Assembly (NCBI GenBank): GCA_027922465.2
Contig: BQMF02000048.1
Coordinates: forward strand, 1,240,001 to 1,304,000
DNA: 64,000 nt
DNA from: Turritopsis dohrnii
Lineage: Eukaryota; Cnidaria; Hydrozoa; Anthoathecata; Oceaniidae
Reading direction: 5' to 3'
Shown piece by piece: positions 11,041-21,838 of this stretch (position 1 is the stretch's first letter; each line of letters begins with the position of its first letter). The notes under the pieces were generated by a model that did not search any database, was not told the DNA's origin, and was given only the letters and a program-made list of their open reading frames with translations. Both the position numbers and the translations under genes were made by a program.

Positions 11041-11562
11041 GCTTTAGGAAGTATCTATAGCTGCATGCCAAATGTGAAATCGATCATTGATAACCATAAC
11101 AAGAAGATATTTCATCCCATCAACAAAAATGGAAACGAAAGATCCTGCATTTGCGTACAAAAAGAAGCATGTCCCCTGAACAAAAAATGTCTTACCCCAA
11201 ACATCGTTTATGAAGCTACCATAAAATCTGATTTGCCCAATTATAAAGGGAAGAGATACATCGGACTTTGCGAAACAACGTTTAAGAAAAGGTTCAACAG
11301 TCACAATACATCGTTCCGCCTGGAAAAATACAAAAACAACACGGCACTTTCAACAGAAGTTTGGGATATAAAAGAAAAGAACGGAACACCAATCATATCT
11401 TGGAAAATAATTACAAAAGCCAAATCATACACACCAGAATCAAAAAGATGTTTACTTTGCCTAAATGAAAAGTTCTGGATCGCCAATTACCCTGGAAAAA
11501 ACCTCCTCAACAAAAGGTCAGAAATTACGCGAAATGCAGACACCGTCGGAAACATCAGCTGA
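11041..11562 (+). pseudogene. Penelope-like element, C-terminal GIY-YIG endonuclease (5'-truncated)
   Basis: The 165-residue frame (ATG at 11065, open in frame from about 11041) matches the C-terminal part of Penelope-like retroelements. A cysteine cluster (CICVQKEACPLNKKC) is followed by the GIY-YIG core VYEAT...YIGLCETTFKKRFNSH. LSTEVWDIKE, the CLLCLNEKFWI block and LLNKRSEI complete the domain. In these elements the endonuclease nicks the target DNA for primed reverse transcription. The reverse transcriptase that should lie upstream is absent, so this is a 5'-truncated insertion. The endonuclease itself has no internal stop. Short tandem GAGAGGGGCGCTTATT units follow at 11587-11640. Confidence 0.85.
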
Positions 11563-11586
11563 TATTTATAAAATCATTTTCTTAAA

Positions 11587-11640
11587 AGGGGTCGCTTATT
11601 CGAGAGGGGCGCTTATTTGAGAGGGGCGCTTATTCGAACG
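11587..11640. repeat. Short tandem repeat GGGGCGCTTATTYGAGA
   Basis: About three copies of a 19-bp unit just after the Penelope fragment. A related AAACGCCCCC word appears at about 30026. Confidence 0.6.
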
Positions 11641-12566
11641 ATTACGGTATATGTAAAACAGTTATTCAGCTGAAAATTGTCGTACAATACGTACGGCATG
11701 AAACTCTGAGTATTGAAAAACTGTAGTTTTTTCTTCAATAATATATGATTTTATGTTATGTACTGTTATAGTATTATTGCTCAAGCCTTTATTTGAAGTT
11801 CCTGTTGTTTGGTTATTGATGCTTTATACCGAGCTCAACATTCTACAGAATTTTTTACTTACTACCGACATGACGTTATCTGCTACCATTACTTGTCACC
11901 ATGACACTGTGGTGTTAACATGTATTCTCTAACTGTTACAATCAGTTGATCAGAGTTTAGGGCGTTTGGCGGTGTGGTGCAACTAGCTCTGATGGCGGAA
12001 ATGGAACTTGTTAACAACTTTAACTGAAAGTGCTTTTCCTCAATCGTAAATCATTTTCATGTCATGCGCAGTTCCTCTTGATCCCTTATCTGTTATTTTC
12101 ACGATCACTTATAGTTCACCTATTGCTACTTCAGCATCAAGAGAAGTTCTCAAATTATATGTTGGATGTGTTTGTTCGAGTGAACGGCGCAGGTATGTTC
12201 GTGTGAACGGCGCAGGTATGCTTGATGAGAATATCACTTGTTGAAAAGATCTATCATGTTATCTTATCTGATTTAGTATACTTTTATTTCAGGCTTGCTT
12301 TGAATCACTCCAAAGACATCGTGTCAACTGCATGGAATCGAATTTTTTAGGAGTAGTATTTGTCACTAATTCTTTTCCCTCACGGTTTTCTCGTCAGTAA
12401 AAATGCCAGATGAAGGTGGCGCTGCTGTTTTGGCTTTTATGCAGTCACTGTGAGTTTTTTATGCAGAGGCTGAGGACTGGTTGTAAATATCTGGAGACAA
12501 AAATATATTCAGCCTGTAGTTTTTAACGTTTCCTTAACCACGAGTGGATATAGTATTAATTGGGAC
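11641..12566. other. Intergenic, nothing recognised
   Basis: No gene. A two-copy 21-bp repeat (GTGAACGGCGCAGGTATG) lies at 12180-12220. Confidence 0.45.
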
Positions 12567-12589
12567 CAGGGATATGTAACATATCCCTG
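12567..12589. repeat. Perfect 23-bp palindrome flanked by TTGGGAC direct repeats
   Basis: CAGGGATATG, a 3-base loop, then CATATCCCTG. TTGGGAC stands on both sides. The CAGGG start and a 7-8 bp direct repeat are what a hAT element reduced to its two end repeats would leave. Confidence 0.5.
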
Positions 12590-13244
12590 TTGGGACTGCG
12601 GTAACTGTCAACTTAACTTAAACATTCGTATCATATGGGAGGCTTCACTAAACTGTAGGCTTTGGGGTATTTGGTAGCCACTCAAAGGAGTCCAGAGTCC
12701 TTTATGCATTAATTAGTTGTAACAGCCCTAAACATTGTCTTTTCCTCCCGTGTATTTGTGGTACTTTGACAGCGTATGCAACAAAACAAAATATATAAAA
12801 TATACAAAATATAGACATATGAATGGACATTGTGTGCGTGAAACATGATTTAGATATTAGGTCATCTCGAGGATGCAAGTATTGATTAGGGATCGATTGG
12901 TACTTTTTTTAAAAAAAGCGTTGAGAACAGGTTTGAAAACAGAGACGAGAATAATGATAGGGAGAACTGTTTGTATTGTGGGAAAATGATAAATATGAAT
13001 TGAAATGTCAAAACTTACAGTGCCATCTTAAACATTTTAAAAAAGCTTTGAGAAAAATAAGTCAGCAATATTCTATTTGGAAATCTCCACGACAGAAGTA
13101 ATCATTTAGTAACCTGGTTTGTTTTGCTCAATCAATTTATCAACGATTCGTTTTCTACTGATTTCTTACTGTTCTTATGAGATATCTCCACTGCTGCCAT
13201 TATGAAGTTTCAACTGCTAGTTCTGTTTGACAATCCACTATCTT
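12590..13244. other. Intergenic, nothing recognised
   Basis: AT-rich, no supported gene or clear repeat. Confidence 0.45.
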
Positions 13245-13536
13245 TTAAGGTGTGAGTAAGAAAAAAAACGTGTCTTTGTTTTTTAATTAATCCTTTTGAC
13301 AGGAATATTTTTATATCAAGTATGATACATTCTTGGAAAGCTTATTTACATCTGTAAATGTTAAAAATTTTGAGGTTAACTAGAAATTTTAAATTTTAGA
13401 ACGAGTCAAAGAAAATGAACCTTGTTGTGACAACGTAGCTCCATTTACAAAACGAGTACTTGATATAAACATATTCCTATCAAAAGGACCAGATAAAAAA
13501 CAAAAACACGTTTTTTTCCCCTTACTCACACCTTAA
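13245..13536. mobile_element. Fold-back MITE built from repeat R1 termini
   Basis: Begins TTAAGGTGTGAGTAAG and ends CTTACTCACACCTTAA. About 80 bp of each end are inverted copies of each other (AACACGTTTTTTT, GATATAAA.ATATTCCT). The left arm extends a further 120 bp into the R1 family in reverse orientation. TTAA at both edges could be a piggyBac-type target, but palindromic ends make this ambiguous. Confidence 0.7.
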
Positions 13537-13738
13537 GCTACACTCAAAAAAGGATAGTTACAGTCCCAGAATCACCATTGTTTTGTGAGTGTTTCTACGT
13601 TGAGGATTTTTAATTATGAATCTCCACCACATTGTTCTGTGTGTACTGCATACATTTTACGATTTTAATTAGCTACCAGTCTCCATAATGTTTTCAAAAT
13701 AATCAAATTCAGCGATGATGTGATCAATCGTGTTTGCG

Positions 13739-13946
13739 AAGAAGCTAATAACGATGAAAAGTTATAATTATTATACACCATGTCAGTAACAGAATAAAGA
13801 AGAACTCTGTTTGAGGTTGCAATCACGATGAAATATGTAATGAAGTTTTCCTGCTTAAGCACTTAAGCAGGATTTTCACTTTTGATACGCGTATCAGCAG
13901 GTTTCATTTTGAGTTCATTGATTGGTTCTCGAGGTAATTAATTATA
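13739..13946 (+). repeat. Dispersed repeat R3, copy 1, with inner palindrome
   Basis: Matches 23027-23168 (AAGAAGCTAATAACGATGAA through GGTTCTCGAG). This copy carries about 65 extra bases that include a perfect palindrome at 13850-13871 (CCTGCTTAAG, CA, CTTAAGCAGG). Confidence 0.75.
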
Positions 13947-14055
13947 ACAAGAAGCCGCTTGGCTTGAAGACTTCAGGACGTAACACAACGATGCATATTT
14001 AGTCTCAAAAATACAACGCTGCCGAATTACCAAATTATGTTCAAATCTAATAAAA

Positions 14056-14690
14056 TGACTGGCAAATTCAAAATCAGCACCTTTCAAATGTGATCTGTGC
14101 AAATTTTCATGAAAATTGAAGAACTTTTGAAATTTGGTCCAAATTTGGCCTAAATTGCCCAATTTTAGTCAAACCTGGCAATATCATTGTCAAATTTGAA
14201 ATCAGCACCTTTCAAATGTGATCCGTGCAAAATTTCATGAAAATTGAAGAACTTTCGAAATTTGGTCCAAATTTGGCCTAAATTGCCCAATTTTAGTCAA
14301 ACCTGGCAAAATCATTGTCAAATTCGAAATCAGCACCTTTCAATTGTGCTCTGTGCAAATTTTCATGAAAATTGAAGAACTTCCGAAATTTGGTCCAAAT
14401 TTGGCCTAAATTGCCCAATTTTAGTCAAACCTGACAAAATCATTGTCAAATTTGAAATCAGCACCTTTCAAATGTGATCCGTGCAAATTTTCATGAAAAT
14501 TGAAGAACTTTCGAAATTTGGTCCAAATTTGGCCTAAATTGCCCAATTTTAGTCAAACTTGGCAAAATCATTGTCAAATTCGAAATAAGCACCTTTCAAT
14601 TGTGCTCTGTGCAAATTTTCATGAAAATTGGTCAACTGGAAGTCCTAATTTGCCCAAATTTGCGAATTCGGCAACGATGTCATGGAAACG
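14056..14690. repeat. Satellite with an exact 128-bp period, about 4.8 units
   Basis: The word TCAGCACCTTTCAA (or its TAAGCACC variant) recurs at 14074, 14202, 14330, 14458 and 14586, spaced 128 bp each time. Units are about 95% alike, differing for example between CAAATGTGATC and CAATTGTGCTC. Because 128 is not a multiple of 3, the ORFs across it are accidental. One diverged unit lies inverted at 5880-6115. Confidence 0.92.
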
Positions 14691-14827
14691 CTGCACGAAA
14701 ACGTTCATAACTTGGAGTAGTAGTAGTAATAGTAGGAGGAGAAACCACGGGTATTTTAAATACTTTACTCCACCACGGGTGTCCTAAAGTCAATTATTCC
14801 TTTGTTTCAATCAATATATAAGGTTTG

Positions 14828-15600
14828 CGGAGTGGGTGCGTGGAATCACCCGTTCGCCAGCGAAAATCAGGAGTAAGCGTGAAAGCCGGATATTCATTCA
14901 ACAAAACCTGTTCGCTCTTCATCATGGAGATAAAAAATAACCATAATCCTAACCCTTAACCCTGACCCTAAAACATCCCGGACGGAGACCACTCTGCGAA
15001 AAAAAAATAGCACCACTGAAAGAATAGTAATTTTTGTTAGTTTTCTTGAAATGAATTCTATCAATGCAATGTATTCTATCAATGCAATGTACAATTTAGT
15101 TATATTGCGATTCAAAGACCTTATTACTTCAAATGTCCAGATACCAAACTGTGCTCCCTTGCCTCGTTTTGATGTGGTAATTTGATGAAAATTTTCAAAA
15201 ATTGGCCCATAGCAATTTTCAGTTGTGAAAACTTAATATCAAGTAATGTCACAATATAAAAAATCAAAACAAGGTCGGGTTTGATAGTCTGATAACATGT
15301 ATTTAAAGATTTGATTTTGTGAATGTGGGATGGAGATAGAAAAGAGAAGGAAAACAAAATGCTTTATGAATCAATCATTTCCAGTTCTTTTATGCATAAG
15401 TACAGATTCAAAGAAATTCCGACATTCATAGTCGCAAAAAGAGCATGAATAAAAATGATCTATTATAAAAAAAATAGCTTTTTCGAATGCATAAAGAAAC
15501 ACTAGGAAGTAAAACCAACAAGAAATACATAACAGACATCTTTTAAACTTTGCCAAAATGTTCAGGTAACTTAACCCAGATATAATGAACAACATCCAGT
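14828..15600 (+). repeat. Dispersed repeat R4, copy 1
   Basis: Diverged direct copy of 51041-51680. Shared blocks in order: ATCACCCGTT.GCCAGC, TATCAATGCAATGT, TTTGATAGTCTGATA, AAGAAATACATAACAG and CATCTT.TAAACTTTG. No intact ORF. The start includes a degenerate CCCTAA run near 14949. Confidence 0.75.
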
Positions 15601-16049
15601 TTTATGTTGCAAATTTGAATGTCAATCAACAAAACTCAATTTGTATACATAAAACATCCTTGAATTGGTCACATATTCCTTTCAAATGAACGGTAACCGA
15701 TTTGAATCAATGTTTCCTGACCACATATGCTGGAAATGCCTAACACGTCACATTTGTTACTCCTGTCTTGGTTCAGCAGTTCCATTGTTTCAAGTGTACC
15801 AGATATTCCACGACTATAGTGATTCGTCTCAATTCATAAAATGATATCAATTACTTTTGATAATGCCTTATACACCTGAAATAGTAAAACCAACAGACAA
15901 ATTATTAAGAGCATAAATTTCCCATTCACGATACTAAGCAAAATTATTATATATTTAACAAAATTATTTAACATAATTATGTGTTTTATTTCGTTCGCTT
16001 GTGTATACATGTTTATTTATTTAACATAATTATATATATTTTATGTAAT
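15601..16049. other. Intergenic, nothing recognised
   Basis: AT-rich, no gene seen. Confidence 0.45.
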
Positions 16050-16529
16050 TAGATTTCTGCGAAAGCAAGAAAGCTATTACAACCGGCTTTCGTTTTTTTT
16101 TTCTTCTTCTTTTTTTTCTTACTGTCCAAACCTAGCGGTTTTTTGAAATTTCGTGCGTGCATTTACATGAAACCAAAGCACCGTGCATTGCATGTCAGCG
16201 AAAGATTTACTAAAGTTTCTTTGCTCAATATTAAATGGATTTTAAAGAATATATACATATTTTAAGGTGAAAACAAAAAATATATAGAAGAAACTTATAA
16301 TTATCTTGGACTGTGATCATTCTTTTCTAACTAAAAAGAAGTTCTCAACGTTTTGTAAACAGAAGAGTCAAAAGAGCTATATATATTTATATCAACACTG
16401 ACGTACAGCCTTCCGTGGCACAGTTGGTTGGTTCAGTCAACTATTAACCGAGGGGTCGGTGGTTCGACCCCATGTAGATCTTCTGGTTTTTTTTTCGAAT
16501 TTTTAAATATGTCATAAAATATTTCGATT
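16050..16529 (+). mobile_element. tRNA-derived SINE, copy 1 (with internal insertion)
   Basis: Leader GCGAAAGCAAGAAA...ACAACCGGCTTTCG and AGCGGTTTTT, then a tRNA-like promoter at 16411-16480. The A box is TGGCACAGTTGG and the B box GGTTCGACCCC (16461-16471). The tail is CGAATTTTTAAATATGTCATAA. About 200 bp extra between leader and promoter distinguish it from copy 2. Confidence 0.65.
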
Positions 16530-16815
16530 TTGGATTTTTGCGAAAGCAAGAAATACATTACAACCGGCTTTGGTTTTTCTCTTCCGTTTTTTTCTTACTG
16601 TCTAAAGATAGCGGTTTTTACATTACAGTTGCATATGTAGTTCTGTGATGCAGTTGGCTAGTTACTCGGCTGGTAACCGAAAGGTCGTTGGTTCGAGCCC
16701 ACTTAGATCGTGTAGCATTTTTTGTCGAATTTCATAAATGTCATAACATTTGTCATTTTTCATGCTTCAACAGATTTTGCAGAAATCTTTTCGCCCGTAA
16801 GGGCATCTTGTTATA
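16530..16815 (+). mobile_element. tRNA-derived SINE, copy 2
   Basis: Same leader as copy 1 (GCGAAAGCAAGAAA, CAACCGGCTTTGG, TAGCGGTTTTT). The promoter at 16641-16707 has A box TGATGCAGTTGG and B box GGTTCGAGCCC. Ends near TTTTCGCCCGTAAGGGC, a small hairpin. It is head-to-tail with copy 1. Confidence 0.65.
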
Positions 16816-17147
16816 ATTATATACAGTTATATTAATTACGTAACTGGTAATTTTAGAAATAATTCAAGTAGCATTATGTAAAGTAATAACAATTACACAA
16901 AAACAAATTAACTGATTTGTTTCTTTTGCTCTTTATTTATTTTTAGTTATTTTATTTGAAAATATTTACACTGGATAAAAACTTCAGTATTAAAATACTG
17001 CTATCAATGTTTGTTCAGTTGAATAAAAATAAATTAGAAATTTGTTAATAAAAAATCAGTAAAAACCATTTAAATATATATTATTATAGTACACTAGAAT
17101 TGATAGGAGGATTGGCAAAAGTCGTGACGAATAAATGAATTTTCACA
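16816..17147. other. Spacer between SINEs and LINE 3' end
   Basis: AT-rich. Probably includes the LINE 3' untranslated region, but no tail repeat is recognisable. Confidence 0.35.
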
Positions 17148-18152
17148 TTAGGTGAAAAAACTATCAATAGACTCAATATATTCATCATAATTTTGTAATT
17201 TTCTGATCGATAGCGGAAGATCGTTATAAAATTTCGCTCCAGTATAATAAAAGGACTTTCTTGCTACTTTTAATTTCACCGTTGGTAACTTCAACAAGAA
17301 TCCATTGTTTCGAGTTTTCATCCCATGATTACTGAGTTCAAAGTACGTTTTGAAATTTTCGCATACATTTTTATCTACGCACCTGCGGACTAATTTACAG
17401 GCATTTTTCTTCATCTGATTATGAATATTGGTTTGAATTTCATATGACACAATATTTCTCGCACGGCGTTCAATACTTTCGAGTTTACGTAATCGTGTAG
17501 CGGTGTAACACAGATCGATTGTGCTACTGTATGTCAATAAAGGGATAATCATAGATTTGTACACTGCTGCTGCTGCTTCGACATTTAGGTAGGGTCTTAT
17601 CTTTTCTAGCAAGCGTAAACGACCCGAGGCTTTTTTGTAACTTTTCTCGAAGTTGGTATTAAGAGTTAAAGTATTATCGATTGTGTTGCCAAGATACTTG
17701 TACTCAGTAACATTATTAATCACAGAACCACGATAACTAATTTCAAAGTCACTAACTCTCGATAGACGGCTTGCTGTACCGAATAACATGGTCTCAGTTT
17801 TCCCTCTTTTTAAATTTATCAGCAGTTCGTTTTCATCAAGGTAGTTTGCAACCGCAACGAAGTCTTCTATCAAACTATTTTTTATAACAACATGATCTTT
17901 ATGACCAAAAGAGAGGACAGTGTCATCTGCGTATTTTATAACACTTGAATAACGAAGGCAATCAGCAAAGTCGTTGAAGAAGAGTACAAATAAGGTAGGA
18001 CCCAGTATCGAGCCTTGTGGTACACCTGTATAAATATCGTTTACATCTGAAATATCGTTTCCTATTTTTACCAGCTGACTACGTTGGAAGAGGTAGTCTT
18101 TGAACCATTCCAATTCTGTATCAATTATTCCATACGCCGGCAACTTGTTCAA
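17148..18152 (-). pseudogene. LINE reverse transcriptase, C-terminal half
   Basis: Continues the reverse transcriptase after the deletion. GVPQGSILGPTLFVLFFNDF and the catalytic YADDT are intact, followed by the thumb and a C-terminal region ending IDSFFT. 334 residues without a stop. Together with 18149-19747 it would give about 860 residues, normal for the family. Confidence 0.9.
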
Positions 18153-19747
18153 CAGGCCTTAGTTAGATCAATATATACAGCCCCAACTAGGTGACCTTTG
18201 TCCATTTCACGACGGATGTTATCGGTGAATAACGTCGCAGCCAAAGTTGTAGATCGGTTAGAACGAAAGCCGAATTGAAAGTCACTGAGGATGTTTTTTT
18301 CTTCCAAGTACGATTTAAGTTCGTCGTTTACACATTTTTCTAATATTTTAGATAAGCAGGGTAAAATAGAAATCGGCCTATAGTTTTCGGGTTTATCATA
18401 AGTTCCAGATTTGTGTGTGGGCGTGATTCTTGCCGATTTCCATATGTACGGAATTTTACCAGATGATATCGATAGATTTATAATGTGTGTGATTTGCTTA
18501 GCAATGTTAGCAGCAGAGTCTTTCAGTAGCGATGGTGGGAGATTGTCAAGTCCTGCAGGTTTATTTCGTTTTAGTTGGCGCAGATGTTTTTCCACCACAA
18601 TTTTGGATACATAGTTTAGCCTGAAACGTCCAAAGAACTTTTGGCTGACTTTAAGAGGGGTCTTCCACACACAGTCTGTCAGCTTCAGGGTAGCTGATTT
18701 CAATTTGGATACAATAGATGAAAAATAATCGTTAGAGGTCTTGCTACTGATTTTTGAATTTTCAGTTGTTGTTCCGGATGAAATCGATTTAGTTGGAAAT
18801 ATCTCCTTTATCTTTTTCCAAAATAATCTTGGGTTCAGTTTATTTTTGTCGAGTATATCACGGTTATACTTTTGTCTATCATATCTCAAGCTGTTGTTGC
18901 ATGAATTTCTAAGTTTACGGTACGTTGCCCAGTCCTCGGGTTTCTTATGTTTTCTAGCCTTTCTCAAAATCTGATCTCGTTGGTCCATCTTTTTCTTGGT
19001 ATTTTTGTTCAGCCAGGGGCAATTTCGTCCTTTGGCTTTTTTAGTGATGGAGGGTGCATGTCTTTTAAATACCTCAGATATTTTCGTATTAAAGTAATGG
19101 AGGGCAGAGTTAACGTTGTTGCTTGAGTAGACCGGGGACCAGTCGATATTTTTTATATCTTCATTCAATAGCGTAGGATTATAATGTGCATAATTCCTTG
19201 TTTTTATTAATCTAGGATTGAACTTGGTTGTGTTAAGTTTACGTACACATCCAATCATATCATGGTCGCTTAATGAGGTTGCTATGACGTCATGATAAGA
19301 GATTGCAGATGGTAAATTTGTGTATATGTGATCGATTAACGTACTAGATAATTCATTAACTCGAGTTGGTTTTGTTATTAACTGCTTGGAGCCATGTAAA
19401 TGCATAATTTCTTTGAATTCGACATTGGTGTTTTTTTCCAGTTGATTAACGTTAAAATCTCCCAGAAGGATAGTCTCCTTTTGTTGTAAACCTACTTTTG
19501 TGAGATTTTCATTGAACAGTTCATTGAAATTTTGAGGTAAATAGTTTGAACCCTCTGGAGGTCGATAGACACATCCTACTAAAAAACTTTTTGAGTTTTT
19601 AAGATAAATTTCGATCCATATAGCTTCAATTTTCTCACTTTCTAAGTCAAATCTACGTTTATAGTTGATGCCGTTTTTTATAAAAATTCCGACTCCACCG
19701 CCTTTTCCTGATTTTCTGTTACGATTTATAAAAGAATACCCGTCCAT
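18149..19747 (-). pseudogene. LINE endonuclease and N-terminal reverse transcriptase
   Basis: APE-like endonuclease that nicks target DNA, followed by the front half of the reverse transcriptase. Visible motifs: GGGVGIFIK, VGCVYRPPEGS, GDFN, the SDHD catalytic motif, then PAGLDNLP, ENYRPISILPCLSKILEK and FGFRSNRSTT. The same frame is open for some 20 codons upstream of 19747 and begins with the ETHII motif of the endonuclease. It ends after YIDLTKA, where about 30 bases of reverse transcriptase box A (usually AFDT.DH) are deleted and the frame shifts into 17148-18152. Confidence 0.9.
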
Positions 19748-19769
19748 GTTGTATAAGTTAGCGTTGTCA

Positions 19770-20147
19770 TCATATCCGTTTTCGATGATATGCGTTTCCT
19801 TTTTTGCTTAAAAGTGTGGTGAGGTTTTCATCGTTTATACAAACTGGTCCAGGACAGGTCTCTATGTCACCACAAATCAATAACAACAACAGAATTAAAC
19901 TTTTTTCTTTCGTTTGATGCCTTGGAGAGAAAAAAGTTTTGTTTTTTCTTCCAAACTGATATAACGATGAATAAATAAAACTTTCTTTCGTATTTCCAAC
20001 ATCTTCTTGTAATAAAGTAATACTTATGCCATCAGGAGTAATAAAACAACTTTTCTTTGCAAATAAAACTAGAAAACTTGCAATCAAGGCAAATAAGACA
20101 CATAACAACACGTCCGTTCGGGCCGCCATCTTTTTCAGTTTGATCAT
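19770..20147 (-). pseudogene. LINE N-terminal region with 2A-like motif
   Basis: 125 residues from ATG at 20147. Residues 12-31 form a hydrophobic segment (LLCVLFALIASFLVLFA). A leucine run then leads into GDIETCPGP at residues 93-101 (DNA 19845-19871). This is the 2A ribosome-skipping consensus D-x-E-x-N-P-G-P except that Asn is Cys. Known APE-type LINEs of sea urchins, amphioxus and trypanosomatids carry such N-terminal 2A motifs. Loss of the Asn is expected to weaken or abolish skipping. The frame then runs out of phase with the endonuclease at about 19795, where the early part of the endonuclease domain is missing. Confidence 0.75.
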
Positions 20148-20333
20148 TGTTGTTTTCTTTTAATTTCTTTTAATTTCTTTTAATTATCTTATCCAATTAA
20201 AGAATTTGTAAGCTGTAGCTATTTTAACTTCAGTTATTTCTCTAGAATTTATAAAATTTCACCCCGATACATGTATTAAATACTACTATGGATTTGACTA
20301 ATTGAATTCCAAATCAGAGAATATTTTACAATA

Positions 20334-20790
20334 CACGCTTTTTTTTTTATAAGAACCAGTAAAATCTGACCTGAGGCTGGCTGTTCTTATTTTTGGAGCC
20401 TTTTTCAGCCTGAATTGTTCTTATTTTGTTCTTTGCTTTAAGAACACAGTTTCAAATTTCAGCCTCATTTTGTTCTTCTTATTTATGGAACTTCCATTAA
20501 AATAGAAATATTTTTTAAAAACAGCTGGTAAATAGTATGGTTGCTGTTCGGTAATGACTCATTCGCACATTTATTGGAGGTGAAAAAAAACCAATAAACT
20601 TTTAAACCATTTACCAGTGAGAGAATTCACATCATGAACTGTTCTTATTTTCCAAGAAAGTTCAGGCTCAGGCTGTTCTTAATTTTTGGAACAATGATTT
20701 GAGCCTCGGGTTGTTCTTATTTTGTTCTTATTTTTTTGCCAAATCTAAGGCTCGTGTTCTTATAAAATTGTTCTTATAAAAAAAAGCGTG
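20334..20790. mobile_element. Tc1/mariner-type MITE (457 bp)
   Basis: Terminal inverted repeats of about 23 bp (CACGCTTTTTTTTTATAAGA at the left, its complement at the right) with TA on both sides (20332-20333 and 20791-20792). The inside holds many TTGTTCTTATTTT words on both strands and no ORF. Confidence 0.8.
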
Positions 20791-20792
20791 TA

Positions 20793-21838
20793 TATATATG
20801 ATGGATAAAATATTATATATATTGTTTACATTTTTTGTTGTTAAGCAGTCCAATTTGATCATAAAATGTGACTACGATTGTACTCTTTTAAATAGACAAA
20901 TTCCATGAATGGTGATGTACTGTATACTGTTTTGATTTCTCAGTGATTTAGACATCATAGAAAATATCAAAGCCATTTTTTTCTGCACACACACATATTC
21001 TCCCTAACCTGTCGTCAGCATAAAGTTTATCATATACGAAACATGCAAATCATTTCCCCTGAACAATAATAAGCTTGCAATTAAGAATTCAAAAAGGATA
21101 TATAAATCTCTAAAAGGACCTATATTATGAATAAAACTTTATGGGGCATAGTGGTGTGTGTCTGCTGCTGCACACACCTCATAAACATAAACATTTACAT
21201 TAGATTTTATCATCATCATTGGACTTTTATGTCTTGTTTTGTGTTGTGTGTGGAAATAAAAACAGTTAGGTGGATCAAAATACAACACGAAGTTGAATAA
21301 ACATGGCTTAAAGATATTAGCATATAAATATGGAGAAGAAATAACAGCTTTATCTTTTATTCCTCACAGACACACAGCTTGTGAGCATCCATAGATGCAC
21401 TTTCAGAAGCTTTGATTTAAATTTTCAAAAGTATCAACAAGCAATATTCTCATTAGCTTACAATATTATCGTAAAGGATAAGAGGTATTCCTGGTTTCCC
21501 AGTTGGAAGTTCATAACAAACCTCGGAGCATTCGGAGATTTGGGGGAAAATGTCTACTTAACTCAAAATACAACCACTTTGTTTTGACCGCCACCGTACA
21601 GATCGACAATTTTGCCTAAACGCTGTACCCTGAACACTTGTGAGCTTGATCATCTATATTATTACCTACCTCAAAATTTCCGAAAATCAAAGGTAAGTGA
21701 GCCAAATCGCACTTTTTGTATGACCCTGTAGGAGGTTGCATCCAGTTACGGCAGCCGAAATGCATCTCTCTGTTAGTGTTTGATGACAATATTTGATCTT
21801 GCCAAATGAGCTCGGTTCCGCTAAAAGCTACACTCCGC
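20793..21838. other. Intergenic, nothing recognised
   Basis: Contains a short GTGTGTCTGCTGCTGCACACAC hairpin near 21155. The antisense frame 21616-21882 overlaps repeat R2 and has no family resemblance. Confidence 0.4.

Larger units (their letters stand above)
17148..20147 (-). mobile_element. APE-type LINE (CR1/L2-like), near full length, decayed
   Basis: A minus-strand non-LTR retrotransposon read from 20147 down to 17148: a short first ORF with a 2A-like motif, then an endonuclease and reverse transcriptase. It is broken by at least two small deletions with frame change (about 19790 and about 18155). The 3' boundary below 17148 is not clear and I see no target duplication. Confidence 0.88.

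Noticed and set aside
14500..14787. 95-codon ORF in the 14-kb satellite
   Set aside because: The 128-bp period shifts frame each unit, so the product is not conserved between units.
16411..16707. Two tRNA genes
   Set aside because: Only the promoter boxes are tRNA-like. Cloverleaf pairing is poor and both sit in a longer shared repeat.
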